A stretch of DNA of 64,000 bases from Ktedonobacter sp. SOSP1-85 (lineage in GTDB: Bacteria > Chloroflexota > Ktedonobacteria > Ktedonobacterales > Ktedonobacteraceae): assembly GCF_016587415.1 (NCBI RefSeq), contig NZ_BNJI01000002.1, positions 2,046,001-2,110,000 on the forward strand, written 5' to 3'. Under the pieces are notes generated by a model. That model did not search any database and was not told where the DNA came from. It worked only from the letters and a program-made list of their open reading frames with translations. The translations under genes were made by a program, and so were the position numbers. Each line of letters starts with the position of its first letter. Position 1 is the first letter of the stretch. This document shows positions 1 to 8,568 of this stretch, in pieces.

Positions 1-1
1 T

Positions 2-199
2 TTATTGGAGGCACAAGGGCGGCATGTGGAGATGATTTTCCAGACCGATACGGGCGATGAGTTGGTAGACGATTTTGTGTGCGTTCTCACCAGCATGGCG
101 GCTCGTATCTATGGACGGCGGCAAAGTAAACGGCGTGCTGAAAAAATCAAGCAGTGCGTTGAGCACGTGATGCGAGATGAGGAGCCCGAGGAATGCTAG
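2..199 (+). CDS. tnpA: IS607-family serine recombinase TnpA, C-terminal part (cut by window edge)
   Basis: The frame is open from the first base of the window, so the gene begins upstream and only its last 65 codons or so are visible. The residues read GDELVDDFVCVLTSMAARIYG followed by RRQSKRRAEKI, which is the end of the catalytic domain and the start of the last helix of IS607-type serine recombinases; the two full copies in this window have the equivalent SPEQEVVQDL and SRLYGLRNY stretches. The enzyme would cut and rejoin transposon ends through a 5'-phosphoserine bond. Its stop overlaps the start of a broken tnpB, the usual IS607 arrangement. The active-site serine and MerR-like helix-turn-helix lie outside the window, so intactness cannot be judged. 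Confidence 0.75.
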   Translation, partial: LLEAQGRHVEMIFQTDTGDELVDDFVCVLTSMAARIYGRRQSKRRAEKIKQCVEHVMRDEEPEEC

Positions 200-309
200 T
201 CAAGCAGGGCTATCGGGTCGAATGAGACCTCAACGATGCACAAAAAACGCTCGCTGTGAAGCATTGCGGGGCGGCTCGTTGGGCGTACAACTATGGTCTA
301 CGTCTTTAG
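193..309 (+). pseudogene. tnpB: tnpB remnant, first ~38 codons only
   Basis: An ATG overlapping the tnpA stop opens a frame that reads MLVKQGYRVE, a TGA at 223-225, then DLNDAQKTLAVKHCGAARWA and YNYGL before a TAG at 307-309. The second half is the conserved TnpB start (CGAARWAYNYGL is equivalent to CGTRRFVYNWG in the copy at 6892). Nothing TnpB-like follows, so most of the nuclease has been deleted. This is the dead partner of the recombinase at the window edge. Confidence 0.65.
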
Positions 310-507
310 CATCTAGTGACGTAGACATGTATACTCAATTTCGGATCATTTTCAGTTTTGATATTAATGTTGATTGCAACCGTCCCTTGGTTAAGCCAGG
401 CCGCTCAGTTCTTTAGCTTGGCGTCTGTTATATACTATTGAGTGGCAAAGAGCCAGGTGATAGCGTTTTATAGATTCTTGATCTTTATGGATATCAGGAG
501 GAAAGAG

Positions 508-876
508 ATGACTCGTCCCGATAAAGATGAAGAACGTGAAGAGCGTATCCACATGGAAATTATCGTGGATGCCTATGGTCCCGAAGAGCAAGCGACAAGC
601 TGGTATAGCTATTTATCCGATACCTTGCAATTTCCGTTCTCCGCCCGTTGCGTTGTTCGCCGCACGACCTCGCCATTGGAGCCAGGAGAAGTAGTTAAAG
701 TGGTAGCAATGGCTCCAGACGAGGTGTGTGAGCATGATATGCTAGTGTCGATCCAATGGAACCGCCGTCAATTTGCTGTGCCGTTAATGCAGCTCGCAGG
801 TATTCAAGTCGAGGAAGAGACCCGGCAAGCCATTGAGGATTGGCAGTATTGGGTGAACCGAGGATACACGTTGTGA
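508..876 (+). CDS. CcbP-like calcium-binding protein
   Basis: A small acidic protein of 122 residues. The stretch EERIHMEIIVDAYGPEEQA followed by SWYSYLSDTLQFPFSARC, and the later PLMQL and AIEDWQYWVNRGY, match the CcbP family (Pfam Calci_bind_CcbP). Cyanobacterial CcbP binds Ca2+ through clustered acidic residues and buffers free calcium during cell differentiation; a buffering role here is by homology only. The ATG at 508 is preferred over the longer upstream frame because AGGAGGA lies 4-5 bases upstream, and because the extra N-terminal residues of a longer version look non-conserved. The gene stands alone between an IS remnant and two broken minus-strand genes. Confidence 0.75.
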   Translation: MTRPDKDEEREERIHMEIIVDAYGPEEQATSWYSYLSDTLQFPFSARCVVRRTTSPLEPGEVVKVVAMAPDEVCEHDMLVSIQWNRRQFAVPLMQLAGIQVEEETRQAIEDWQYWVNRGYTL

Positions 877-967
877 TCCCAGGTTTTCAGGCCTCTAGAA
901 ACGTCTCTCGACGAGCACATAAGGATGAGGTTTCTCTGGCTTCTCCAGGCGTAGAGAGACAGATTGC

Positions 968-1432
968 TCAGGTTTCTTCAGGAAGTTTCGTTCCATCTCT
1001 GACCCAACCTCCTGTCAGTTTGAATGTGACCACTTCCTTGAAATCATGTAGAGCCTCAAGCATCTCCTGCAAGGTCATTTGTTGCTGTATCCCCTGCTTC
1101 CATGCTGGCTTATCGAGTGTTCCAAGTACCAGGTAAACATTGCCAACGATTTCTGGCTTTTGCTCACCGAAAAAGGCGGCAAGAAAATGTTCCATGTCGT
1201 TTTGATGAGCAATAAGCAAATCACAGTGTGGGCAATGGCGGCACGTCTTGTTAAGTGAGAGCACTTGCATTGGATCAATATGGATAACTAGCGGCAGCTT
1301 TCGCTGGTGCATCTTGTTCCCACACTGAGGGCACCTCGTTCACCGCACATCCTGATATGGATTGAGAAAAAAGCGGTAACGCGGAGGCTGTTTGCCAAGC
1401 GGTGTCGTGGCTTTCTTCTTCCGATTGACCAT
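968..1432 (-). pseudogene. zinc-ribbon protein interrupted by an in-frame TGA
   Basis: Read from an ATG at 1432 the frame gives MVNRKKKATTPLGKQPPRYR and FFLNPYQDVR, then a TGA at 1340-1342, and continues in the same frame with TRCPQCGNKMHQRK, a CRHCPHCD motif and about 90 further residues to a normal stop. Two CxxC pairs suggest a zinc ribbon. The stop separates the N-terminal tail from the first cysteine pair, so the intact ancestor was about 154 residues. The function is not recognised. The start lies 11 bases after the stop of the TPR ruin on the same strand, so the two were probably an operon, and both are now damaged. A sequencing error is an alternative to a true nonsense mutation. Confidence 0.55.
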
Positions 1433-1442
1433 TGATAAATTG

Positions 1443-2165
1443 CTACTCCTTGATAAAAGCGATTGATTGGTTGCGCTTGCTGCTCTTAAAAGGCTCATTG
1501 AGTTCAACCAGCACTGGTGGACCTGTTCGCCGGGATGTGCGGAGCACGACAAGATTGTTTTTGGCGATTGTATAGTCAGGATCGATCTCAAAGTGCGCGT
1601 TTCAAAGCCACTTCGGCCTCATCGTAGCGTTCCTGCATCACTAAGCAGATACCCAGGTTTCCCCAGGACTGCGGTCGGCAATCTTCCATGGCATTGATGC
1701 TTGAAATGCCTGCCCGACCTCCTCCTTCTTCCCGCGTTCCATGAGGAGCAGGTCCTGCTGGAAAAGCTTTTCTTGCTCGATCAGTTGATCTACCATAAAG
1801 CCTGATCCGCGCAATGTGATGGACTTTTCCCGCGAGCTGACGACTGACTGCAACGCTTCATCGAACTGCTCTGTCAGTTCACTTCTTGTGTTCAGTTAGA
1901 TGGCCCGCTCAATGTCGCGTAACGCTTGACCAAAGCGCATGGTAAAGCGGCTTGCCATACTTTGGTTGTACCAGAGTTTGGCGTTCTTCGGTTCGAGAGT
2001 AAGCGCCTGGATAAACGCGTCATAGTTTTGCGGGAAGTTCTGAAGCATGCCCTGAGCGGTTCTCAGTTACACTAGCACATCAGCGCGCTGCGGCGCATGC
2101 TGTGGGAGATAGTTCAACAGGCGTTCGCAGGTAGTCACTGCCTCAGCATAGTTTCTTTGAACGAT
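1443..2165 (-). pseudogene. decayed TPR protein
   Basis: The minus strand carries clear tetratricopeptide pieces in more than one frame: RNYAEAVTTCERLLNYLPQH, then ALTLEPKNAKLWYNQSM, and near the end GNLGICLVMQERYDEAEVAL continuing after a frameshift as EIDPDYTIAKNNLVVLR. At least two in-frame TAA stops (near 2067 and near 1898) and a frameshift near 1590 break it. The stop codon at 1443-1445 follows IAFIKE, whose codons contain the AAGGAG that would have served the next gene. TPR proteins mediate protein-protein contacts; no specific partner can be named. Confidence 0.5.
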
Positions 2166-2313
2166 CTAGAACCCGATGAGCTCGTGCTGTTTGTCAACCG
2201 ACGATACGCTAGTGATAATACGCATTTTCGATATATGTGCTTTTTTGCCATCGTTCTTTCTCCACACTTTCCCTGGTCACGTGCAGCGAAGGCACATGGC
2301 TTCAGTATCCCCA

Positions 2314-3945
2314 TTAGAGACCTCTTTTGTCCAATTCTTCTTTCAACGCCCGTAAGCTCTTATTGCTGTTCCGCAGGTTGGTAATATACCTCTCCCATTC
2401 CGCTTCCTGCCCCTGCTTCTGGTACAAGCGTTTGATCCGAGTCAAGTAGCCCGTCGCTTGCTGATAATTTTCGCGCCCGCGCCCATCAATGAGTCTTTGA
2501 ACCACAGGCTTGTACAGCCGAATCGCTTCATCTGGGTAAGACTTCTCGGCCGCTTCTGCCACTTGTGCCTGGTAGTGGCTCGCAAGACCCTCAGAGCGAT
2601 ACCCATAGGACGGTGCCGCTGGTGTGCGCTCCATCTCCGCCAGGGCTGCAAGCGCTTGGCTGACCTCTTTCTCATCCAAGTAGAGACTGACGAGTGCCCC
2701 CCAACGGCCTTGCCGCTCTAATGTCCGAATCAATTGTGGTCGCAGGTCAGGCCAGAGATCTCCTGGCTGACCAGTTGCCAGGGCCGCCGATCGAACGGAG
2801 CGATAGGTGGTATGGTCCGGGCTCGCCTGGAAGCGCGCGAGCTCCATGTCTACCGCTTGCTTTGCCTGGCCGTACAAGAGGAACTTTTCGCCCAGCCAGC
2901 GCCGGTACGTATCGATGGTCTGTGCACTTGTGAAGTCCTGTGGCTTGCCCTGGAGAGCAGGTTTGACCTCGCCCAGCCTAACTTCCACAAATGCCAGGGC
3001 CTGCTCTTGCCACAACTCCCCTGATTTCAACAACTGCTCTGCAAACCAGGTCACTTCCATTGGTTCGGTCAAGTTGGCCTGGGCAACGGCCAGTGCTTCA
3101 TTTTGACGGCCAAGCTGCAAGCATTTCTCCGCCATTTCTTTGTACAGACCGACTTTGCGATATTCTTCAAGGACATCTTCATCGCTGAAGTGCTCTGCCT
3201 GCTTGAGTGTTGCCAGAAAGTCGATGATGTGGCGGTTGTGCCACTTGCTTGAGAAGTCCTGCCCGGGTCTCAGCTCCTCACGTATCCATGCCTCAATGCT
3301 CTTCCGTTCCTGTGCTGTTGCGTGCTCCGCCATCGCCTCAGCGACATCTTCCCCAATTCCACCATATTTGTAGCCAAATTTCCAGAGATCGAACAGCGTC
3401 GTCAGCAACTCCTCGCGTGCTGAAGGACCCAATCGTTCATTTTGTGGGAGAGTGGGCTGAGCATTCAGACAGGCGACCAGGCCAGCAGCGCACTCCTCCA
3501 GAACCCAACTGACCTGGCCCTCATCATGTAACCCCTCATAGTGGGTCATTGTTTCCTCAGCAAGCGTTGCATACACCACCTGCGCGTTGGCCCACTCGCC
3601 CGCCTCGGCAAAGTCCTTGCCAATGTCGTAGAGCTGCTCTAAATCAGCAGCAACGCGGCTGGCAGCATCCCATCCTTCCCCCGCATGATAGAAAGCCGAG
3701 TCCACCTGACTTTGAATAGCGGAGGGATCAATCGTCCGCTCTCGCCCCTTGCCTGGCCGCTTCTTCTGTTGCGTCGTCGGAACCAGCGGCAGTTCTACCA
3801 GTAGTTCTATTAAAGGTTCAATCTCAGGCTGTCGCTGCACCAGCTGCTCCAGTAAAGCCAGGAGCTCTTCGCGGCTCTTTTCGCCGAGCCGCCCCATGAG
3901 TCCCGACTGATCTTTCCCATCCGCTCCAGGGTGGACTTTTGCCAT
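2314..3945 (-). CDS. large alpha-helical repeat protein, possibly a SWIM-zinc-finger protein lacking its finger
   Basis: An intact 543-residue frame with a good ribosome-binding site (GGAGG about 10 bases before the ATG). The N-terminus, GEKSREELLALLEQLVQRQP then EIEPLIELLVELP, is followed by a basic linker and then continuous helical hairpins (for example EMAEKCLQLGRQNEALAVAQ and TYRRWLGEKFLLYGQAKQAV). This pattern resembles the C-terminal part of bacterial SWIM zinc-finger proteins, where a CxCx(n)CxH finger precedes the helical array. No such finger is present here or in the 250 bases upstream. Function unknown; a scaffold role is likely from the fold alone. It is followed downstream by the TPR ruin on the same strand. 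Confidence 0.6.
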   Translation of the reverse strand: MAKVHPGADGKDQSGLMGRLGEKSREELLALLEQLVQRQPEIEPLIELLVELPLVPTTQQKKRPGKGRERTIDPSAIQSQVDSAFYHAGEGWDAASRVAADLEQLYDIGKDFAEAGEWANAQVVYATLAEETMTHYEGLHDEGQVSWVLEECAAGLVACLNAQPTLPQNERLGPSAREELLTTLFDLWKFGYKYGGIGEDVAEAMAEHATAQERKSIEAWIREELRPGQDFSSKWHNRHIIDFLATLKQAEHFSDEDVLEEYRKVGLYKEMAEKCLQLGRQNEALAVAQANLTEPMEVTWFAEQLLKSGELWQEQALAFVEVRLGEVKPALQGKPQDFTSAQTIDTYRRWLGEKFLLYGQAKQAVDMELARFQASPDHTTYRSVRSAALATGQPGDLWPDLRPQLIRTLERQGRWGALVSLYLDEKEVSQALAALAEMERTPAAPSYGYRSEGLASHYQAQVAEAAEKSYPDEAIRLYKPVVQRLIDGRGRENYQQATGYLTRIKRLYQKQGQEAEWERYITNLRNSNKSLRALKEELDKRGL

Positions 3946-4206
3946 CGGGGGTTTCCTCCGTTCCCTTTCTCTGCCAGCGTCTCAAAGTGGCTCCACGTTC
4001 ACTGACCGCATGACCTGGCGCTTTCAGATCCCTTTTGCCTGGAACCTGTTTCTCCTCCTGTATGAAGATCCCAAATATGTTATACCTCGAATCTTCTACC
4101 GAAACAACATCTGCCAGGAGGAGCACCGACAATCGGCATAAAGCACCTGTCCAGGGTGCCAGAGAGATGATATGGTATACAGAGTGAGGAGCACATACCA
4201 ACAGTT

Positions 4207-4235
4207 TTGACATAAGCACTCAATTATGTTAAAAT
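4207..4235 (+). promoter_or_regulatory. consensus promoter for leaderless IS607 tnpA
   Basis: TTGACA (4207-4212), a 17-base spacer and TAAAAT (4230-4235). The ATG at 4242 is only 6 bases after the -10 box, so transcription should start at or next to the start codon. There is no Shine-Dalgarno sequence, consistent with a leaderless message. Confidence 0.7.
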
Positions 4236-4241
4236 GTGCTT

Positions 4242-4856
4242 ATGCAGAACACATATAATATTCAAGCGTTTGGAAAACTTATTGGCAAGTCTACTAAAAC
4301 GCTGCAAAAATGGGATCGTGAAGGCAAGTTAGTTGCCCATCGTTCCTCACAATCGAATAGGCGCTATTACACTCACGATCAGTACCTTGAGTACCGCGGG
4401 CTCAAAGCACCAGAACAGGGACTTACCATCGCGTATGCTCGTGTTTCAGGCGTTGCACAAAAGCCTGATCTTGCTCATCAACTAGCCGCTTTGCGATCCT
4501 ATTGTGATGTTCATACTATTGCCATTGATGAATGGATACAGGACATTGGCAGTGGACTCAACTACAAACGCAAAGGATTTAATCGACTCATGGAGATGGT
4601 TGAGTTGGGACAGGTTCGCAAGATCATTATTGCCCATCGAGATCGTCTGGTTCGCTTTGGGTACGAGTACTTTGAGACATTTTGCGAGCGACATCATACC
4701 GAACTGGTCAGTATTAATGGTGAACATCTTTCTCCTGAACAAGAGCTCGTTCGTGATTTGATTGCTATTATCACGGTGTTTTCGGCACGTCTTCATGGAC
4801 TCCGCTCGTACAAGAAAGTGATTAAAGATGCTGCTTTGCAAAAAGATCAGGATTGA
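4242..4856 (+). CDS. tnpA: IS607-family serine recombinase TnpA
   Basis: About 204 residues. The N-terminus is a MerR-like helix-turn-helix (FGKLIGKSTKTLQKWDREGK, then RYYTHDQYLEYRG). The catalytic domain follows: IAYARVSGVAQKPDLAHQL carries the nucleophilic serine in YARVS, then DIGSGLNYKRKGFNRLM and the HRDRLVRFGYE motif. It recombines transposon ends with a short core and needs no target-site duplication. The ATG at 4242 is chosen over GTG 4236 because the promoter leaves room only for a leaderless start. The last 29 bases overlap tnpB. The copy looks intact. Confidence 0.9.
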   Translation: MQNTYNIQAFGKLIGKSTKTLQKWDREGKLVAHRSSQSNRRYYTHDQYLEYRGLKAPEQGLTIAYARVSGVAQKPDLAHQLAALRSYCDVHTIAIDEWIQDIGSGLNYKRKGFNRLMEMVELGQVRKIIIAHRDRLVRFGYEYFETFCERHHTELVSINGEHLSPEQELVRDLIAIITVFSARLHGLRSYKKVIKDAALQKDQD

Positions 4857-6123
4857 GGTGTCCGAGCAAGACGCGGCCACCCTTGAATTCATGCAAGGCA
4901 AGTGTCGTGGGCTCTACAACTGGTGGGTAATGAGGCTCCGAGAAGGCGAAAAATGGAACCTCTACGAGGCAAAAAGGAGTTTGCAGGGAAGCAAACGCCA
5001 TGATCCTGAGCTTGTTCAAGTCTATGGCAAACTCCTTCAAGAGGTCTACTATCGTCTTGATGGAGCCATGAAAGCCTTCTATCGCAGAGCGAAAGCAGGA
5101 GAAACGCCCGGTTTCCCACGGGTGCGTCCACGGCACTGCTTTTTCACGCTCTGTTATCCTGCCATGTACATCAAGATTGAAGGCGTCAATCTGCTTCTCC
5201 CCACGGGTGGAGGTGGCAAGCATGGCGCAAAGGTATATCCCAACGTGGTTGCCCACCTCACAGAAGCACCACCAGAGCACTTCCAAGAGGTCGCGATCAG
5301 CCGGGATGCCAGAGGTACCTACTATGCCTCCTTCCCGGCTGAGCGAGCACCAAAGCCATGTTCAACCGATGGCGTTGCCGCCTTTGATCTTGGTATCAAA
5401 ACCCTGGCAACCGGCGTCAACGAGCAAAGAAGAGTCTACACCATTGGAGGCTTTAAAGGGTCACGCTGGTACAATAAACAACTGGACAAAATCCGGTCCA
5501 AGCGCGACAAGTGCAAGAAAAAGTCACGCCGCTACCTCCATCTCAGCAAGGTCTACAAGCGCGTGAGCGAGAAGAAACGTAACAAACAGAAAGATAGTCT
5601 GCACAAAGCATCCCATCTCATAGCCCACAAACTGGTTGAGAGAACCGTTGTGGTTGGGGACCTTTCTCAGCGGCAGATGGTCATGAAGGAGCATCGAAAG
5701 CGAAATAAGCACCTGAATCGAGCAGTCTATAACGAGTGGGGGCTTTACACCTTCATCGAAATGCTGAAATACAAATGCCAGTTGTACGGGAAAGATCTAC
5801 ACTTTTTAGATGAGCGCAACACGTCCAAAGCCTGTAGTGGATGTGACAATCTGCAAGCCATGCCACTATGGAAACGGACCTACTGTTGTACGAATTGTGG
5901 ACTCGTCATGGACCGCGATGAGAATAGTGCGGTAAACATCTTGACGAGGTTCCTTGCTCGGCGAGAGCCACACACTCAGGCTCGTCTTGAGTGCGGTGTG
6001 CTGCATGCGACCCAAAGCAGCGTAGAAGCCAAAGAGGCTTCTCCCGCAGGCGGCTTGCCGCCTGCATGGGACTTACGCTGTGAGGAGCAAGTGCAGCAAT
6101 TGAATCTATTTGAGTGGGCGTAA
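4828..6123 (+). CDS. tnpB: TnpB RNA-guided nuclease (IS607 partner), with altered RuvC-II motif
   Basis: A 431-residue TnpB. RuvC-I is AFDLGIKTLATGV (Asp about 187), the zinc ribbon is CSGC (336-339) with CTNCG (354-357), and RuvC-III is MDRDENSAVNI (362-370). In the RuvC-II motif the usual catalytic Glu is replaced: TVVVGDLSQ (Gly 277, Asp 278) where other copies here have IGIEDL or VCVESL. A Glu at about 311 in FIEMLKYK could substitute, as I recall has been described for rearranged TnpB active sites. TnpB uses an omegaRNA to cut DNA lacking the transposon and so retains the element. The C-terminus after residue about 377 overlaps strong RNA hairpins. The frame overlaps tnpA by 29 bases. 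Confidence 0.88.
   Translation: MLLCKKIRIEVSEQDAATLEFMQGKCRGLYNWWVMRLREGEKWNLYEAKRSLQGSKRHDPELVQVYGKLLQEVYYRLDGAMKAFYRRAKAGETPGFPRVRPRHCFFTLCYPAMYIKIEGVNLLLPTGGGGKHGAKVYPNVVAHLTEAPPEHFQEVAISRDARGTYYASFPAERAPKPCSTDGVAAFDLGIKTLATGVNEQRRVYTIGGFKGSRWYNKQLDKIRSKRDKCKKKSRRYLHLSKVYKRVSEKKRNKQKDSLHKASHLIAHKLVERTVVVGDLSQRQMVMKEHRKRNKHLNRAVYNEWGLYTFIEMLKYKCQLYGKDLHFLDERNTSKACSGCDNLQAMPLWKRTYCCTNCGLVMDRDENSAVNILTRFLARREPHTQARLECGVLHATQSSVEAKEASPAGGLPPAWDLRCEEQVQQLNLFEWA
6021..6078 (+). ncRNA. structured 3' end of tnpB, likely part of its omegaRNA
   Basis: Inside the last codons of tnpB two perfect hairpins are nested between CGTA (6021) and TACG (6074): GAAGCC/GGCTTC (6025-6030 with 6036-6041) and GCAGGCGGC/GCCGCCTGC (6046-6054 with 6057-6065). 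OmegaRNAs are encoded at the right end of tnpB transposons and commonly overlap the gene, so this is the expected place for the scaffold. The true 3' boundary was not fixed. Confidence 0.45.
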
Positions 6124-6124
6124 G

Positions 6125-6151
6125 CATATTTGAGTAGATTTAGAATGGCAG
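6125..6151. repeat. 27-bp repeat shared with the leader of the LuxR gene (copy 1)
   Basis: The sequence around ATTTGAGTAGATTTAGAA followed by GGCAG, directly after tnpB, recurs at 16764-16790 with only two mismatches over 27 bases. A short AGTGGGC also precedes both copies. It may mark the right end of this IS or a shared promoter-like segment. Confidence 0.55.
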
Positions 6152-6266
6152 TTGTCAGAAAAAAAGAGGCAAAGCAGATGAGAGAAAAGCGAAAGAAGAA
6201 CCATAGGCCGAGCGGCGGAAACCGAAGAGTCGATCAAGTGGATAATAAGGAGTGGTGTATTAGGTC

Positions 6267-6296
6267 TTGACAATATGTGCAAAAGTGTATTAAACT
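6267..6296 (+). promoter_or_regulatory. promoter for the second leaderless IS607 tnpA
   Basis: TTGACA (6267-6272), an 18-base spacer and TAAACT (6291-6296), with the ATG at 6303 again 6 bases after the -10 box. This is the same geometry as at 4207-4242. Confidence 0.6.
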
Positions 6297-6302
6297 ACTC
6301 CT

Positions 6303-6932
6303 ATGTACTCAGTCGCACAGTTTGCCAAACAGATAGGCGTCTCGGTCAAAACATTGCAACGTTGGGATCGGGAAGGCCGTCTCACCGCGAAACGAACCGT
6401 TTCCGGGCGTCGCTACTATGACGAGGCCGATCTGGCCACCGCACTGAATCTACCACAACGATCGGCAGCACGTCGCATAGTGGCCTATTGCCGGGTATCG
6501 AGTCCTGCTCAACGACCCGATTTACAGAACCAACGAGCTGCCTTAGAGCGCTACGCGGTCTCCAGGCACCTGATAGTGGATGAGTGGATCATGGAGATCG
6601 GCGGCGGCCTCAATTTTGAGCGCAAACGGTTTCTCCGGCTCATCGATGCCATTGTCGAGGGAGAGATTTCGTGCCTGCTTATTGCCCATCAGGATCGGCT
6701 GGCTCGCTTTGGCTTTGACCTGCTCAAGCATCTGTGCGAGACGCACCACACGGAAGTCGTGGTGATGAACATTGAAACGCTCTCGCCCGAACAAGAGGTA
6801 GTCCAGGATTTGATGAGTATTGTCCACTGTTTCAGTTCGCGTTTGTACGGTCTGAGGAATTACCGCAAAACCTTAGAGAAAGCCCTTCAGGATGAATACC
6901 GCACACCGCATTCGGATGAATCCCACCCCTGA
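6303..6932 (+). CDS. tnpA: IS607-family serine recombinase TnpA (second copy)
   Basis: A 209-residue protein with the MerR-like helix-turn-helix (FAKQIGVSVKTLQRWDREGR, then SGRRYYDEADL) and a serine recombinase domain (IVAYCRVSSPAQRPDLQNQ with the catalytic Ser in CRVS, EIGGGLNFERKRF, AHQDRLARFGFD, SPEQEVVQDL). The gene is intact. It overlaps tnpB by 41 bases in another frame. Its last ~33 codons are homologous to the recombinase fragment that still overlaps tnpB at 26757-26855, showing that both elements descend from one family. Confidence 0.92.
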   Translation: MYSVAQFAKQIGVSVKTLQRWDREGRLTAKRTVSGRRYYDEADLATALNLPQRSAARRIVAYCRVSSPAQRPDLQNQRAALERYAVSRHLIVDEWIMEIGGGLNFERKRFLRLIDAIVEGEISCLLIAHQDRLARFGFDLLKHLCETHHTEVVVMNIETLSPEQEVVQDLMSIVHCFSSRLYGLRNYRKTLEKALQDEYRTPHSDESHP

Positions 6933-8187
6933 ACAGGCAGAGTACCTCAAACGCGCTTGTGGGACCAGAAGATTCGTTTACAACTGGGGCCGCGAGCAGT
7001 GGGAAAAGCAGTATCAGGCCTACAAACACGAACAGGAAACGACGCCGGAGCAGGAGCGCAAGCTGAAACCTCCGACGGCACTGGCGCTGAAAAAACAGTT
7101 CAATGCGCTTCGACATGAAACCTATCCCTGGACCGGTGATGTCACCAAGTGTGTGGTAGAAGGAGCTTTTGATGGCCTTGGCAGAGCGTATGCAAATTTC
7201 TTTGCAGGAAGAGCGCAATATCCGAAATATAAGAAAAAAGGAAAATCACACGAGTCGTTTTCTCTCTCCAATGATAAATTCACCATGGGCAGCCACTGGA
7301 TCTCGATTCCTGGCTTAGGACGCTTCATCCTCGATCAGCGCCAGATCACCAAAGGGAGAGGAAAGCTGTTACGCTCGTTGGGAACCGTCAATCTGGCCGA
7401 GAAGCTACGCTTTGTCGAGCAGGGGAGCGTGAGGACTCCCGCAAAGAAGCGGAACCAGCGCAAGCAGGTCATCTGTGAAGCAGTGAAGATTTTGGGGGCC
7501 ACCGTCTCTTGTGAGGCGGGGCACTGGTACGTGAGCATCCAAGTAGAGATCCAGAAACAGCGTCCTCTCACTCCCACGCCTGTGGTGGGGGTCGATGTGG
7601 GCTTAAAGCAAGCGGCTGTGGTGAGCGATAAACGACGGCTTGAGAACCAAAGGCCGTTGGCACTCCATCTCAAGAAACTCGGCAACCTGCAACGCAAGCT
7701 CAGCAAAAAGCAGAAGACGAAAGATCCGGAAACCGGACGAACCACCTTCGGCAAAAACTATGAGAAGCAACGGCGCAAGGTAGCACGCAAGCATCAGCAG
7801 ATTGCGAACATCCGTCGGGATATCCAGCACAAGTTCACCACCGAACTGGCGCGGACCTGTGGGGTCATCGGCATCGAAGACCTCAACATCCTGGGGATGA
7901 TGGCGAACCGGAAGCTGTCACGTGCTGTGGCCGATGCCGCGATGGGGCAACTGTTGCAGTTTCTCAAAACAAAAGTGGCGAACGCTGGGGGAGATCTTTT
8001 CATCGCCTCGCGCTGGTTTCCTTCGACCAAACGGTGTTCGTGTTGTGGGCAGGTCAAAAAGCGCATGCCGCTCAAACACCGCACGTATGAGTGCCTGGCC
8101 TGTGGATTGGTCCTCGACCGCGACCTCAATGCGGCATGTAATCTGGCCTGGTTTGCAACAGACATGCTTCGCCAACTTCATGCATAA
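6892..8187 (+). CDS. tnpB: TnpB RNA-guided nuclease (IS607 partner, second copy)
   Basis: A 431-residue canonical TnpB. It starts RMNPTPEQAEYLKRACGTRR; RuvC-I is VVGVDVGLKQAAVVS (Asp about 234), RuvC-II is VIGIEDLNILGM with the normal Glu, the zinc ribbon is CSCCG with CLACG, and RuvC-III is LDRDLNAACNL. All catalytic residues are present. It is very close to the gene at 26815, both in protein and in the downstream 180 bases. The ATG lies inside tnpA, so translation is probably coupled. Expected role: guided cleavage of empty donor sites after transposon loss. Confidence 0.93.
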   Translation: MNTAHRIRMNPTPEQAEYLKRACGTRRFVYNWGREQWEKQYQAYKHEQETTPEQERKLKPPTALALKKQFNALRHETYPWTGDVTKCVVEGAFDGLGRAYANFFAGRAQYPKYKKKGKSHESFSLSNDKFTMGSHWISIPGLGRFILDQRQITKGRGKLLRSLGTVNLAEKLRFVEQGSVRTPAKKRNQRKQVICEAVKILGATVSCEAGHWYVSIQVEIQKQRPLTPTPVVGVDVGLKQAAVVSDKRRLENQRPLALHLKKLGNLQRKLSKKQKTKDPETGRTTFGKNYEKQRRKVARKHQQIANIRRDIQHKFTTELARTCGVIGIEDLNILGMMANRKLSRAVADAAMGQLLQFLKTKVANAGGDLFIASRWFPSTKRCSCCGQVKKRMPLKHRTYECLACGLVLDRDLNAACNLAWFATDMLRQLHA

Positions 8188-8368
8188 AGTTGGCCGTCCT
8201 GGGTAGTGGCTACGACCGACGACGTAAAAGCGCCTGTGGAGCCAATGTGAGACCGAAACGGGAGGGCTGATCCAAAGGTTCCCGTGCCAAGGCAACTGGC
8301 TGTGAAGCAGGAACAACTGACCGCTCAGGCGTGTCTTGTACACGTTTGAGTATGAGAAAGGTAGCAGG
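8188..8368 (+). ncRNA. omegaRNA scaffold and right end of IS607 element; flank to 8568 holds no gene
   Basis: The 181 bases after tnpB are conserved with 28111-28287 after the other TnpB, including GTGAGACCGAAACGGGAGGG, GATCCAAAGGTTCCCGTGC and the final GAGTATGAGAAAGGTAGCAGG. Similarity stops abruptly after that GG. This fits an omegaRNA scaffold whose guide is the flanking DNA, here starting at 8369 with CAACATTCAATCC. IS607 elements join at a GG core, which agrees with the boundary. From 8369 to 8568 I see no gene. Confidence 0.65.
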
Positions 8369-8568
8369 CAACATTCAATCCTTATTCGAGCAGTTGGGCT
8401 AAAGTATCGGACTGCCTCAAGTCAAGGAAGATGGGGACGATAAGGGCCCTACCTGTCTGCCCAGGGTATCGGATACTCTGCAGGCTCGCAGAATCAAGAG
8501 TGTCCTCTGGGCAGCTAACTTTATCTGCCGCCTTGGCAGCTTCGATGTGATATAGCGCGGAGGGGTCT

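Noticed and set aside
1340..1342. In-frame TGA as a recoded (selenocysteine or Trp) codon
   Set aside because: No selenocysteine insertion structure was noticed, TGA is used as a normal stop elsewhere, and the neighbouring gene is also decayed.
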